Shown here: in pieces, positions 35,911 through 44,776 of the stretch
Numbering within the stretch: position 1 is the first letter of the stretch
Layout of the letters: every line of letters begins with the position of its first letter
Source: Paraferrimonas haliotis
Lineage (GTDB): Bacteria > Pseudomonadota > Gammaproteobacteria > Enterobacterales > Shewanellaceae
NCBI RefSeq assembly: GCF_002282895.1
Contig: NZ_NRRB01000001.1
Span: 248,001 to 312,000 of the forward strand
Reading direction: 5' to 3'
Length of the DNA: 64,000 nucleotides
Program-made: the position numbers and the translations under genes
The notes under the pieces: generated by a model
What the model saw: the letters and a program-made list of their open reading frames with translations, nothing else
The model's database searches: none
What the model was told of the DNA's origin: nothing

Positions 35911-38853
35911 ATGCCACAATTCAAACCCAGCGTCCTAGCCATAGCTCTCGCAGCTGCAGGCTTAGGTGGGGCGTTTGTCTCGAATAGCGCCTTTGCACAA
36001 GACCAACAAGACCAACAAGAACAAGAGCAAACTCAGGTTCAGCAACAAAATGTCGTAGAAGAAGTGGAGCAGCAGCCTACCGAAGCAGATGACTCCATTG
36101 AACGAATTGAGGTGAAAGGGTACAGCCGAAGCCTTATCGATTCCATTAACGCTAAGCGCTATGAAGATACGGTATCGGAGCAACTCAGCGCCGATGACTT
36201 AGGCTCTCTTCCTGATGTGTCCATTGCCGATGCACTTACGCGTTTGCCTGGTATTTCGGCGGTTCGAACCGGCGGTCAGGCGGCTGAAATTAACATTCGA
36301 GGTATGTCCGGTGGCTTTGTTTTCTCTACTTTAAATGGCCGTGAACAGGTATCCACCAGTGGCAGCCGCAGCATTGAATTCGATCAATACCCTACTGAAC
36401 TCATTACCTCAGGTGCGGTATATAAGTCACCAAAAGCGTCGTTGATTGAAGGCGGTGTGGCCGGTACGGTTGAACTTAAAACCGCCAGCCCCCTCGCCAA
36501 TGATAAAGCCCACACCTTTACCGCTAACGTTCGCGGCATGTATAACGATCGCGCTGGAGAAGTTTATGGTGCCGATGAATATGGCTCTCGAGTTAGCTTC
36601 TCTTATCAAGGTAAATACTTAGAAGATACCCTAGGGGTTGCTGTGGGTTACGCTCGACTAGACCAACCCAGTGTAGCGACTCAATTTATTGGTTTATATT
36701 ACAACGGCAATAAAGACGTTGATGGCAAGCCAAACGACACCGATGGCCCAGCCGATAACCCCGCCAATGAGTACATCAGTGAAGGCTTTGAACTTCAGCA
36801 CTTAGGCGGTAAAGAAGAGCGAAACGGTTACATGGGTGCCATTGAATGGGCGCCAGTGGATAACTTCGTTCTTAAAGCCGATGCGTTTGTCTCCCGCTTT
36901 GACTCGGAAGCCTTTGCCCGAGGCTTTCGGGTCAAACTTGGCGGACCGTCAGCCGCCGTTTCTAATCCGGTGATTGATGGTAATGCGGTTATTGGCGGTA
37001 ACTTTAACCGCACCAGTCAAAGCTTTACTCGGGTCGAAATCGTTAACGACGACAACCGCGATTACGATGAAGTGGACAGCTATGGCGTTAACGCCAATTG
37101 GCATGTGACCGATCGCTTAACTGTTAATGCCGACGTGTCGTTATCGAAGGCTAAAAGTGATTTTCGAAACGGCTTACTTTGGTCTAACGTCGCAGAAGAC
37201 GCCACCATCGATAATCCTGTGTTTGATACCAATGTCTCGATTAACTATTTGCTGAATGGCTTAGATTTACCCGACGTAGGCTTTAACCAAGCCGCCGCGT
37301 TCTCAGACATAGACCGGGTAATGGTCAGTAAATACGGTATTTATCCGTACGTCAACGAAGACGAAGTTAAAGCTTATCGTCTCGACTTTGCTTATGAATT
37401 GGATTTTGGTTTCTTAAGCTCAGTTGAGTTTGGTGCTCGTTATTCCGACCGCACCTACTCGAACGACCGCTCAGTGTTCGAATACGGCAACGATGGCGCT
37501 TTCTCGAGCAGCGAGCCTCCATTACGACTCACTGATGATATGGCCACCGTGGTGGATTGGGAAGGCGATTTTGGCTATTTCCCATCTTACTTAGCCATTG
37601 ACTTAAACTCGGCACTTAATGCCTGGTTCCCCAATGGGGTGCCACAACCTGTGCAAACTTGGGGTAACGCCGATGGCGTAACTGACCCACAAGGTTATAC
37701 CACCAACTATTCCTGGTCGGTATTGCAAAGTGGTGAAGTGTACGAAAAAGTATTGTCGGCTTATTTAATGTTTAACATTAATGCCGAATTGGGCTCACTG
37801 CCGCTTACCGGTAACTTTGGGGTGCGCCGCGTCGATACTGACCAATCGGCTACCTTATTGGAAAACGTCGGCGGCGATGCCACCCTTGGCGCGCAATACA
37901 TTGTCGATGAAATTGGCATTATCAATGACTTGTACGCTCCTACCATCAAAGGTGACAAGTACACCGACTATTTACCGTCGGTTAACTTAAACCTTGGCGT
38001 AACCGAAAACAGCCAAGTGCGTTTTGCTGCGGCTAAAGTGATGTCACGACCACCTATTAACCGGTTAGCCGGTGACGCCAGCGCTACCGTAAGTGACGAC
38101 GGTAAGATTAATGGTTCCAGTACCAATAACCCATTCCTGAAGCCTTTCTACGCCGATCAATTTGATTTGTCGTACGAATACTACATGGAAGATGGCATTG
38201 TGGTTGCCGCGGTGTTCTACAAGAACATTGATTCATTCATCGACACCATTGCCATTGATGGATTCGACTTTAAAGGCAATGGATTCAACGTACCAGATTA
38301 CATTGTAGACCCCACCAGTGGTGAGCAAATTGAAACCACCAACGGTGTCTATACCACGGCCGTGAACAACGCAGAAGGCGGTTACATTCGCGGCGTAGAA
38401 TTGGCTTATACGCAGGTGTTTACAGGCTTGCCTGGCGCGTTCTCGGGGCTTGGTTTTAACGCCAACTACTCGTTCACTCAATCGGAAGTAGAGTCTAAGA
38501 CCGACCTCGGTGGTGAAACGGTTACCCAGTCGCTACCTGGACTTTCTGAAAACGTAGCCAGCGCAACCTTATTCTATAACTACGCTGGGTTTGACGCCCG
38601 AGTCAGTGCACGCTATCGCGATGACTTTGTGTCAGAGCAGGTTGCGGTAAACGAGCAGGTAGTGAACTTTGATGGTGAAACCGTAGTGGATTTCCAATCG
38701 TCTTATCAAATCACCGATTACCTAGGCGTGTTGTTCCAGGTTAATAACCTAACCGATGAACCCACTAAGAGTTATTTTGGTAATCCATCCCGCACCGGTA
38801 CCTTGCAGTACTTTGGTAGAGAATATTTTCTTGGTGTGACAGTTAATTTGTAA
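35911..38853 (+). CDS. TonB-dependent outer-membrane receptor, probably for malto-oligosaccharides
   Basis: A 980-residue TonB-dependent receptor. These are 22-stranded outer-membrane barrels that import ligands with energy from TonB-ExbBD. A signal peptide (about 1-29, ending AFA) and a Gln/Glu-rich stretch (30-55) precede the TonB box region ('IERIEVKGY'), the plug (about 65-180, with 'LPDVSIADALTRLPGI', 'NIRGMSG', 'GVAGTVELKT') and the barrel, ending with 'GREYFLGVTVNL' and a terminal aromatic-free Leu. It has the long form usual for carbohydrate receptors of marine Alteromonadales. The starch assignment rests on its neighbour, a pullulanase 78 bases downstream. AAGGGGATAAGG precedes the ATG. 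Confidence 0.88.
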   Translation: MPQFKPSVLAIALAAAGLGGAFVSNSAFAQDQQDQQEQEQTQVQQQNVVEEVEQQPTEADDSIERIEVKGYSRSLIDSINAKRYEDTVSEQLSADDLGSLPDVSIADALTRLPGISAVRTGGQAAEINIRGMSGGFVFSTLNGREQVSTSGSRSIEFDQYPTELITSGAVYKSPKASLIEGGVAGTVELKTASPLANDKAHTFTANVRGMYNDRAGEVYGADEYGSRVSFSYQGKYLEDTLGVAVGYARLDQPSVATQFIGLYYNGNKDVDGKPNDTDGPADNPANEYISEGFELQHLGGKEERNGYMGAIEWAPVDNFVLKADAFVSRFDSEAFARGFRVKLGGPSAAVSNPVIDGNAVIGGNFNRTSQSFTRVEIVNDDNRDYDEVDSYGVNANWHVTDRLTVNADVSLSKAKSDFRNGLLWSNVAEDATIDNPVFDTNVSINYLLNGLDLPDVGFNQAAAFSDIDRVMVSKYGIYPYVNEDEVKAYRLDFAYELDFGFLSSVEFGARYSDRTYSNDRSVFEYGNDGAFSSSEPPLRLTDDMATVVDWEGDFGYFPSYLAIDLNSALNAWFPNGVPQPVQTWGNADGVTDPQGYTTNYSWSVLQSGEVYEKVLSAYLMFNINAELGSLPLTGNFGVRRVDTDQSATLLENVGGDATLGAQYIVDEIGIINDLYAPTIKGDKYTDYLPSVNLNLGVTENSQVRFAAAKVMSRPPINRLAGDASATVSDDGKINGSSTNNPFLKPFYADQFDLSYEYYMEDGIVVAAVFYKNIDSFIDTIAIDGFDFKGNGFNVPDYIVDPTSGEQIETTNGVYTTAVNNAEGGYIRGVELAYTQVFTGLPGAFSGLGFNANYSFTQSEVESKTDLGGETVTQSLPGLSENVASATLFYNYAGFDARVSARYRDDFVSEQVAVNEQVVNFDGETVVDFQSSYQITDYLGVLFQVNNLTDEPTKSYFGNPSRTGTLQYFGREYFLGVTVNL

Positions 38854-38867
38854 AGGTTATAAAAACT

Positions 38868-38915
38868 ATGAAAAACAATAACTTTACAAATCTTAATTGC
38901 GCGCTAATCCATTAA
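38868..38915 (+). CDS. Possible 15-residue leader peptide
   Basis: ATG at 38868 opens a 15-codon frame (MKNNNFTNLNCALIH) ending in TAA, between the receptor and pullulanase genes. AAAGG lies 11 bases before the ATG. It is Asn-rich, with no run of one codon that would suggest classical attenuation. It may be chance. Confidence 0.2.
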   Translation: MKNNNFTNLNCALIH

Positions 38916-38930
38916 TTAGGAGAACGACTC

Positions 38931-41900
38931 ATGACGAGCCTATCTCACACTAGCAAATTGGCGTTTATCGCCCTAGGCCTCGCCGCCATCAGCGGTTGTG
39001 GCGACTCTTCGGAGCCTGGAGAACAACTGTTAACCTGTGCGGTACCTATGGTGCCCGATGCCAGCGGTACCATGTGTGTAGCGCCAGAGCCTATTAGTTG
39101 TCCGGCGCCAACGGTACCGGATGAAAAGAACGAACAATGCATTGTGGGTGCCGACCCAACCTTGCCGGACCCTGTATTTACGCCAGCCGACGGCCAAGCG
39201 GTGCTTTATTATAATCGCCCAATGGACGCCAGTAACTCTCCGAGCGATCCAGTCTACGACGGCTACCGTTTGCACACCTGGAACGACGAAAGCTGTGATG
39301 CATACGCGCCACCTTTTGATGCCACCGATTGGGCTAACGGTCATCAGTTCGATGGTATTGATCCAAACTATGGCGCTTATTGGATTTTGGATCTAAAAGA
39401 CGGTTACAGCGATTGTGCTAACTTCATTATTCACATTGGTACTGAGGGCTCAGGTAAAGCCTTAGGTGATGTGGACTTGAAGATGCCACTGATGCAAGAC
39501 GACGAAACCTTCGTTCGTATGAACTTTACCCTTCATGGTGAGCCGTCGGTTTTCGAATACCCAATTTTAAATCTTGGTGCGCAACCTCTGTCCATTAGCG
39601 GCAGCGCAGCGCATTGGTTAGATGCCGATACCCTGCTGTGGGATCAAGACGACAGTGGCATTAGTGAAGTGAAATTACACTACTCGATGGCCGCCGATCT
39701 TGAAGTGGAAACCGAGCCGGATCGCATTGTAAACGGCGAATCCGTCAGCTTAATGGCGGTGGAGTTAACCGATGAGCAAAAAGCGCGGGTGCCTCACATT
39801 GGCCACTGGAAAGCTTACTCCACTGGACTGGCTCACGAGCAAGCCAAGAAGGTCGCCAAATCACAATTGGTGGTTGCGGCTTACGATGGCGAGAACATGC
39901 CCGTAGCGGCGACCCGTGTGCAACACGCTAAAGCGCTGGATCATTTATACACCAGCGGCGAAGCCGATGCCGACGAAGCGCCGTTAGGGGTTGTATATGA
40001 TGGCGATAACATTCATGTGTCGGTTTGGGCGCCTACGGCTCAAAGCGTTAACTTGAAAGTGTATGACGCTGATAAAAATGAAACCAGCAGCCAAGCCATG
40101 ACGGAAGATACCGCCACCGGTATATGGAGTTACAGCGGCACTGCCAGTCTTGATCGTCAATACTATCGCTTTGAAGTCACCGTCTATCATCCAGTGACCG
40201 ACAGCATTGAAGTGATTGAAGCCACCGACCCATACTCGCTAAACGTATCGGCCAACGGTCGCTACAGTCAGTTCGTTAACCTTGATGATGACGATTTGAA
40301 GCCGGAAGGTTGGGATGGGCACATGGTGCCTACCATCGCCAAGGCGGAAGACGCGGTTATTTACGAGGGACACGTTCGCGATTTCAGTGCTCGAGATGAA
40401 AGCACCATGGGCGAATATCGTGGCAAGTATATGGCCTTTACTCAGTCCGATAGCGCACCGGTAATGCACCTACAACAACTTGCCGCTGCCGGTTTGACCC
40501 ATTTCCACGTATTGCCAGTGACCGATATGGCCACGGTCAATGAAATGGCTGATGAGCGTGTCGATATTCAAGACAACCTAGGCAAGCTGTGCGACATGAT
40601 TGACGACAATGCAGCGGCTTGTATCACACAAGATAAAAGCGCCAGCATTATCAGCATTCTTGAGCAAGCGCTGCCGGGTTCGAAAGACGCCCAAGAGCTA
40701 GTGAATGCGATGCGTGGCATGGATAGTTTCAATTGGGGCTACGATCCGCAACACTTCATAGCGCCAGAGGGCAGTTATGCCACCAATGCCGACGGTGTTG
40801 AGCGCATTATCGAATTGCGTGCCATGAACCAAGCCTTGCATGAAATGGGCTTACGAGTGGTGTTGGATGTTGTGTATAACCACACCAGCTCATCCGGTTT
40901 ATGGGATAACTCGGTGTTGGATAAATTGGTACCGGGCTACTACCACAGATATAACGAAGAAAGCGGTGATATTGAGCGCTCAACTTGTTGTGAAAATACA
41001 GCGACAGAGCATCGCATGATGGACAGATTCGTCGCCGACTCTATGGTGATTTTGGCGCAGCAATACGGCTTCGATGGTTTTCGCTTCGACGTCATGGGGC
41101 ACATGCCTAAGTCCACCATATTGGCCGCTCGCGACGCTGTTCAAGCGGTTGATCCAGATAACTATTTCTACGGTGAAGGCTGGAACTTTGGTGAAGTAGC
41201 TGATAACCGTTTGTTTGAGCAAGCGACTCAAGCCAACATGGCTGGCAGCGAAGTGGGTACCTTCAACGACCGCATCCGTGAAGCGGTACGCCAAGGTAAC
41301 TTATTTGCGGAGGAAGAGTCTGACGGACGCTTGCGTGACCAAGATACCTTGCGCTTGTCGATGGCGGGCAACCTGGCCAACTACGTGTTAAAAGACGTAA
41401 ATGGCAATTCCGCCAGCGGCTCAAGCTTTAGCTGGAATAGCCAGCCAACTGCTTATGCGCTGGATCCGGCCGACTCCATTAACTACGTGTCTAAGCACGA
41501 CAATGAAACTTTGTGGGATCAATTAAGCTACAGCCACCCGGTTGGCCGCAGTTTAGAAGATCGCGTTCGCATTCAGCATGTGGCTGCTACCTTGCCGCTG
41601 TTAAGCCAAGGCATCCCGTTCTTGCAAATGGGTGGCGACTTGATGCGCTCTAAGTCGATGGATCGCAACAGCTACGACTCCGGCGACTGGTTTAACTATG
41701 TCGACTTTACTAAAAACAGCAACAACTGGAATGTGGGTTTACCCCTAGCTCAAGATAATCAGAGCAAGTGGGATCAAATCAGCGGCATCTCAGCGAACCC
41801 GCTAGCCGCGGCATCCATGAGCGAGATTGAGTGGGTGTCTACACTGTTCCAAGAAATCTTAAGCATTCGCCGTGATAGCCCGTTATTGCGCCTAGCAGAT

Positions 41901-43259
41901 GAGCAGCAAATCATAGACCGTTTAGGATTCCACAACGTAGGTAAGCGCCAAACCCAAGGGCTGATTGTGATGAGCCTTGATGACGGCTTGGGCTTACAAG
42001 ACCTCGATCCTATGGTTGACGCCATGGTGGTTGTGGTTAATGCCAGCCATCAAGAGCAAAGCCATACCGTACCTACGGCCATGGGTTTTGAATTGCACTC
42101 GCTGCTCGCCAACTCTTTGGACAATCGGGTTCGCTTGGCAAGCTTTAGCGACGGTGAAGGCGAGGGAACCTTTGTGGTGCCAGCGCTGACAACCGCCGTA
42201 TTTGTTAAACCGCAAATGGGCGACCAAGGTGAAGGCCTGTCGGCCAATGCCACCGTTGGCGCGCCGGATGTGGTGCCCTTTGGTAGTACCGAGGTACTGG
42301 TTCGTGGCTCCATGAACGGTTGGGGCGAGAGCGATGTGATGACCTACGTGGGCGGCGGCGAATACCGTATTGCCATTACCTTAGCGGCGGGTGATTACGA
42401 GTTTAAAGTGGCCTCCGCGGATTGGAGTACGGTTGATTTTGGTGCGCTGTCAGCCGATGTGGCCATGGTTGATGAAGGCGTAGAAGAAATGCTTGCCCGC
42501 TCTGGCGCGAATATGACCTTCACCGCCAGTATGGACGCTACCTATGTGTTCTCACTGGACGCCAGCGATACCTCACAACCGGTATTACGCATCTATAACG
42601 AAGAGCCGTTTGTTGGCACCGCGGTATACCTGCGCGGTAGCTTGAATGGCTGGGGTACAGCCGATGAGCTTAGCTACATAGGCGGCGGCATGTACCGGGT
42701 TGATGTTATGCTGGCCGCGGGTGACTATGAGTTTAAGGTTGCATCGGAAGATTGGTCTACGGTGGACTTTGGTTCCGGTGAATCCGACGCTGCTGTTGAG
42801 CAAGGGTTACCAGAGCTGCTGGCTGTGTCAGGGGCTAACATGACCTTCACTGCCAGCGAAGAACGCAGCTATGCCTTCATCTTTGACGCCTCTAACCTCA
42901 ATGAGCCAACGTTAGCCATTTACCCATCAGAAATGTTTGGCGCGAATATGGTTTACATACGTGGCAGCATGAACGGTTGGGGCGAGGTGGACTTGCTCAG
43001 CTACCAAGGTCTGTCTACCTATGAGGTTGAGATTGATCTGGCGGCGGGCGACCACGAGTTTAAAATCGCCACTGGCGATTGGTCGACGGTGGATCTCGGA
43101 GCGCTCACTGGTGAAGAAGAAGTACAACTGGGGAGCTCACAAATGCTCGCCGGTGCCGGTGCCAACTTGAAGATAATGGGGGCCGAGGCTGGAACTTATC
43201 GCTTCAGTGTAAGCGGACCGGATCCAAGTGCGGTGAAACTGACAGTAACCAAACTGTAG
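38931..43259 (+). CDS. Pullulanase-type GH13 lipoprotein with three C-terminal repeat modules
   Basis: A 1442-residue starch-debranching enzyme that should cleave alpha-1,6 bonds of pullulan or amylopectin fragments at the cell surface. The lipobox 'LAAISGC' puts the lipidated Cys at 23. A Cys/Pro-rich stretch (24-75) leads to a PUD-like domain (about 85-190, '[16 protein letters not shown]'), a CBM48-like domain (about 345-440, '[17 protein letters not shown]') and the GH13 barrel. Catalytic regions are '[11 protein letters not shown]' (about 645), '[10 protein letters not shown]' (nucleophile Asp near 718), 'YGEGWNFG' (acid/base Glu near 748) and '[10 protein letters not shown]' (Asp near 856). 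Three about 108-residue modules follow, from about 1118, 1228 and 1336. Each begins 'RGSMNGWG' or 'RGSLNGWG' and carries '[11 protein letters not shown]' and 'DWSTVDFG', resembling starch-binding beta-sandwiches. Confidence 0.9.
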   Translation: MTSLSHTSKLAFIALGLAAISGCGDSSEPGEQLLTCAVPMVPDASGTMCVAPEPISCPAPTVPDEKNEQCIVGADPTLPDPVFTPADGQAVLYYNRPMDASNSPSDPVYDGYRLHTWNDESCDAYAPPFDATDWANGHQFDGIDPNYGAYWILDLKDGYSDCANFIIHIGTEGSGKALGDVDLKMPLMQDDETFVRMNFTLHGEPSVFEYPILNLGAQPLSISGSAAHWLDADTLLWDQDDSGISEVKLHYSMAADLEVETEPDRIVNGESVSLMAVELTDEQKARVPHIGHWKAYSTGLAHEQAKKVAKSQLVVAAYDGENMPVAATRVQHAKALDHLYTSGEADADEAPLGVVYDGDNIHVSVWAPTAQSVNLKVYDADKNETSSQAMTEDTATGIWSYSGTASLDRQYYRFEVTVYHPVTDSIEVIEATDPYSLNVSANGRYSQFVNLDDDDLKPEGWDGHMVPTIAKAEDAVIYEGHVRDFSARDESTMGEYRGKYMAFTQSDSAPVMHLQQLAAAGLTHFHVLPVTDMATVNEMADERVDIQDNLGKLCDMIDDNAAACITQDKSASIISILEQALPGSKDAQELVNAMRGMDSFNWGYDPQHFIAPEGSYATNADGVERIIELRAMNQALHEMGLRVVLDVVYNHTSSSGLWDNSVLDKLVPGYYHRYNEESGDIERSTCCENTATEHRMMDRFVADSMVILAQQYGFDGFRFDVMGHMPKSTILAARDAVQAVDPDNYFYGEGWNFGEVADNRLFEQATQANMAGSEVGTFNDRIREAVRQGNLFAEEESDGRLRDQDTLRLSMAGNLANYVLKDVNGNSASGSSFSWNSQPTAYALDPADSINYVSKHDNETLWDQLSYSHPVGRSLEDRVRIQHVAATLPLLSQGIPFLQMGGDLMRSKSMDRNSYDSGDWFNYVDFTKNSNNWNVGLPLAQDNQSKWDQISGISANPLAAASMSEIEWVSTLFQEILSIRRDSPLLRLADEQQIIDRLGFHNVGKRQTQGLIVMSLDDGLGLQDLDPMVDAMVVVVNASHQEQSHTVPTAMGFELHSLLANSLDNRVRLASFSDGEGEGTFVVPALTTAVFVKPQMGDQGEGLSANATVGAPDVVPFGSTEVLVRGSMNGWGESDVMTYVGGGEYRIAITLAAGDYEFKVASADWSTVDFGALSADVAMVDEGVEEMLARSGANMTFTASMDATYVFSLDASDTSQPVLRIYNEEPFVGTAVYLRGSLNGWGTADELSYIGGGMYRVDVMLAAGDYEFKVASEDWSTVDFGSGESDAAVEQGLPELLAVSGANMTFTASEERSYAFIFDASNLNEPTLAIYPSEMFGANMVYIRGSMNGWGEVDLLSYQGLSTYEVEIDLAAGDHEFKIATGDWSTVDLGALTGEEEVQLGSSQMLAGAGANLKIMGAEAGTYRFSVSGPDPSAVKLTVTKL

Positions 43260-43272
43260 TAGACTCTTAACC

Positions 43273-43306
43273 AAAAAATACCGTCCTAATTGGACGGTAT
43301 TTTTTT
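43273..43306 (+). terminator. Intrinsic terminator after the pullulanase gene
   Basis: AAAAAATACCGTCC (43273-43286) pairs with GGACGGTATTTTTT (43292-43305) on a five-base loop, followed by further T. Confidence 0.93.
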
Positions 43307-43337
43307 ATGGGTAGCTCGCGCTTAAACTGAACCCAAA

Positions 43338-43371
43338 AATAAAGGCGTAACCTTGTGGCTACGCCTTTATT
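43338..43371 (-). terminator. Intrinsic terminator after the Lpp-type gene
   Basis: AATAAAGGCGTA (43338-43349) pairs with TACGCCTTTATT (43360-43371). On the minus strand the stem is followed by a T-rich run. It lies 35 bases past the stop of the minus-strand lipoprotein gene. Confidence 0.85.
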
Positions 43372-43405
43372 CCGTTAACTGTGTTCGCGATGGGTCGCGA
43401 ATGGA

Positions 43406-43672
43406 TTACTTTTTGTAACCGCTAGCAACGTTATCAACACGCTCGTTGGCGCGGGCAGCTTCTTGCTGAGCTTCCATTGCAGCAGATTTTGCTGCATTAA
43501 CGTCAGAGCGTAGAGACGCGTGCTCAGATTTAAGCGCGTTTACTTCTGAAGTTAGAGCGTCAACTTTGTCGTTCAAGCTAGCTACGCTTGACTCTAGGTT
43601 TTGGGTGTTAGCACAACCGGTTAGCATGGCGGCCATGGCAACGCCTGCAACAGTGATTAGTTTTTTGTTCAT
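43406..43672 (-). CDS. lpp: Lpp-type major outer-membrane lipoprotein
   Basis: An 88-residue lipoprotein related to Braun's lipoprotein, which ties the outer membrane to peptidoglycan. The lipobox 'AMLTGC' places the lipidated Cys at 20. The mature part is one long heptad-rich helix ('VASLNDKVDALTSEVNALK'), and the C terminus is 'YKK', in which the last Lys is the expected attachment point to peptidoglycan, made by an L,D-transpeptidase. The mature protein (69 residues) is longer than E. coli Lpp (58). The frame extends upstream to 43708, but the ATG at 43672 behind AAGGATATTCGC yields a standard lipoprotein signal. A -10-like CATAAT lies about 24 bases upstream. Confidence 0.88.
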   Translation of the reverse strand: MNKKLITVAGVAMAAMLTGCANTQNLESSVASLNDKVDALTSEVNALKSEHASLRSDVNAAKSAAMEAQQEAARANERVDNVASGYKK

Positions 43673-43832
43673 GCGAATATCCTTTATGCAATATATTATG
43701 CTCAGCAATTATTCTCGCTAAAAAGCGGAATAACCGTTTAAGTATGTCATAAATTTTAATAACTTCATCATTTAAATACAGAAAAATAGCGATTTTCGTC
43801 AAATTCTGTTGTTAAGGGCGCCATTTTCGACA

Positions 43833-44648
43833 TTAATCGTGGCTAATCGTGGTCAAATGGGCGCCATCACCGCTTTCGTTTTCAGTTACTATGATTTGAT
43901 AATGCTTACCCGGCATCAGGTTTTGGGCGTCGAAATTGGCTAAATTGTTTTCTGGATTGGCAAAATCCGGAGCCAAACTGTGATCCGTTACTATGATGGC
44001 GTCATTACCTGGGTCGGCGGTTACTCGGGTCAAATAGCCGCGGTTACCAAAGGTCAGTTGGTCGCCAATTTTACTGCGAATGCCGTGCACGAAATAAGCA
44101 TCCACCACCAAATTTTCGCCCGGCCCATAGGCATGAACTACGCTGATGGCAAACTGGTCGCTTTGTAGCGGCTGGTCAAGCTCATCCAGATTGGGCGCCT
44201 CGAAAATGGCGGCACTCAAACTAAAGTCTTGATGACTTAACAAGATGACTTGCTTAGCTTCACCGTTGTTAAGAGTATCGCTTAAGCTGGCCAGCTCATC
44301 GCCACCGTTACTGTCTACTATGGATACATTAAGCCTTGATGGGTCGTCTTTATTGGCCGCCAATTGATTCCAATTCACATTGGCTTGAGTGACCCCCATA
44401 AATTCAACATTGGTAATTAACCCATCTAAATTTTGACTGGCGGCATCGGACACCACACTGCCGCCTAAGTTAATACTGCCACTGTAACCGGTATTGGTGT
44501 CGCTTCTGGCGCTGTTGATTAAGGTGATATTAGCAACATGAGCAACAACATCATCGCCCGGGGGAGGTGGGGTGGTACTGTCGTCATCGCTTTTACTGCA
44601 GCCAAGCAATGTAAGCGCCAGTGTCAAAGGTATCAGCCATAACTTCAT
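43833..44648 (-). CDS. Unknown lipoprotein with possible DUF4397-like repeats
   Basis: A 271-residue lipoprotein (lipobox 'LTLLGC', Cys 17) followed by a low-complexity linker with an Asp run and 'TTPPPPGDD'. Two similar all-beta halves seem to follow, one around 'ITLINSARSDTN' and one around 'ISVVHAYGPGENLVVDAYFV'. The 'VVHA' strand followed by 'VDAYFV' recalls the DUF4397 family, but I am not certain of it. Function unknown; location is probably the outer membrane. It is Asp/Asn rich, as in halophilic marine proteins. It lies between the lpp-type gene and the S46 peptidase gene on the same strand. Confidence 0.68.
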   Translation of the reverse strand: MKLWLIPLTLALTLLGCSKSDDDSTTPPPPGDDVVAHVANITLINSARSDTNTGYSGSINLGGSVVSDAASQNLDGLITNVEFMGVTQANVNWNQLAANKDDPSRLNVSIVDSNGGDELASLSDTLNNGEAKQVILLSHQDFSLSAAIFEAPNLDELDQPLQSDQFAISVVHAYGPGENLVVDAYFVHGIRSKIGDQLTFGNRGYLTRVTADPGNDAIIVTDHSLAPDFANPENNLANFDAQNLMPGKHYQIIVTENESGDGAHLTTISHD

Positions 44649-44726
44649 GATGATTCTCGGTCGTTGAGAGGGTTGTTGGATAAGTGTAGTTGAAGCACAG
44701 AGGCTTGTAGGGACATTAGCAACAAA

Positions 44727-44757
44727 AAAGCCAATCGATTTTTTTTCGATTGGCTTT
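44727..44757 (-). terminator. Intrinsic terminator after the S46 peptidase gene
   Basis: AAAGCCAATCGA (44727-44738) pairs with TCGATTGGCTTT (44746-44757) around a T-rich loop. On the minus strand the stem is followed by TTT, 20 bases past the stop of the S46 gene. Confidence 0.85.
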
Positions 44758-44776
44758 GATTTCTGAGGAGGTTGAG

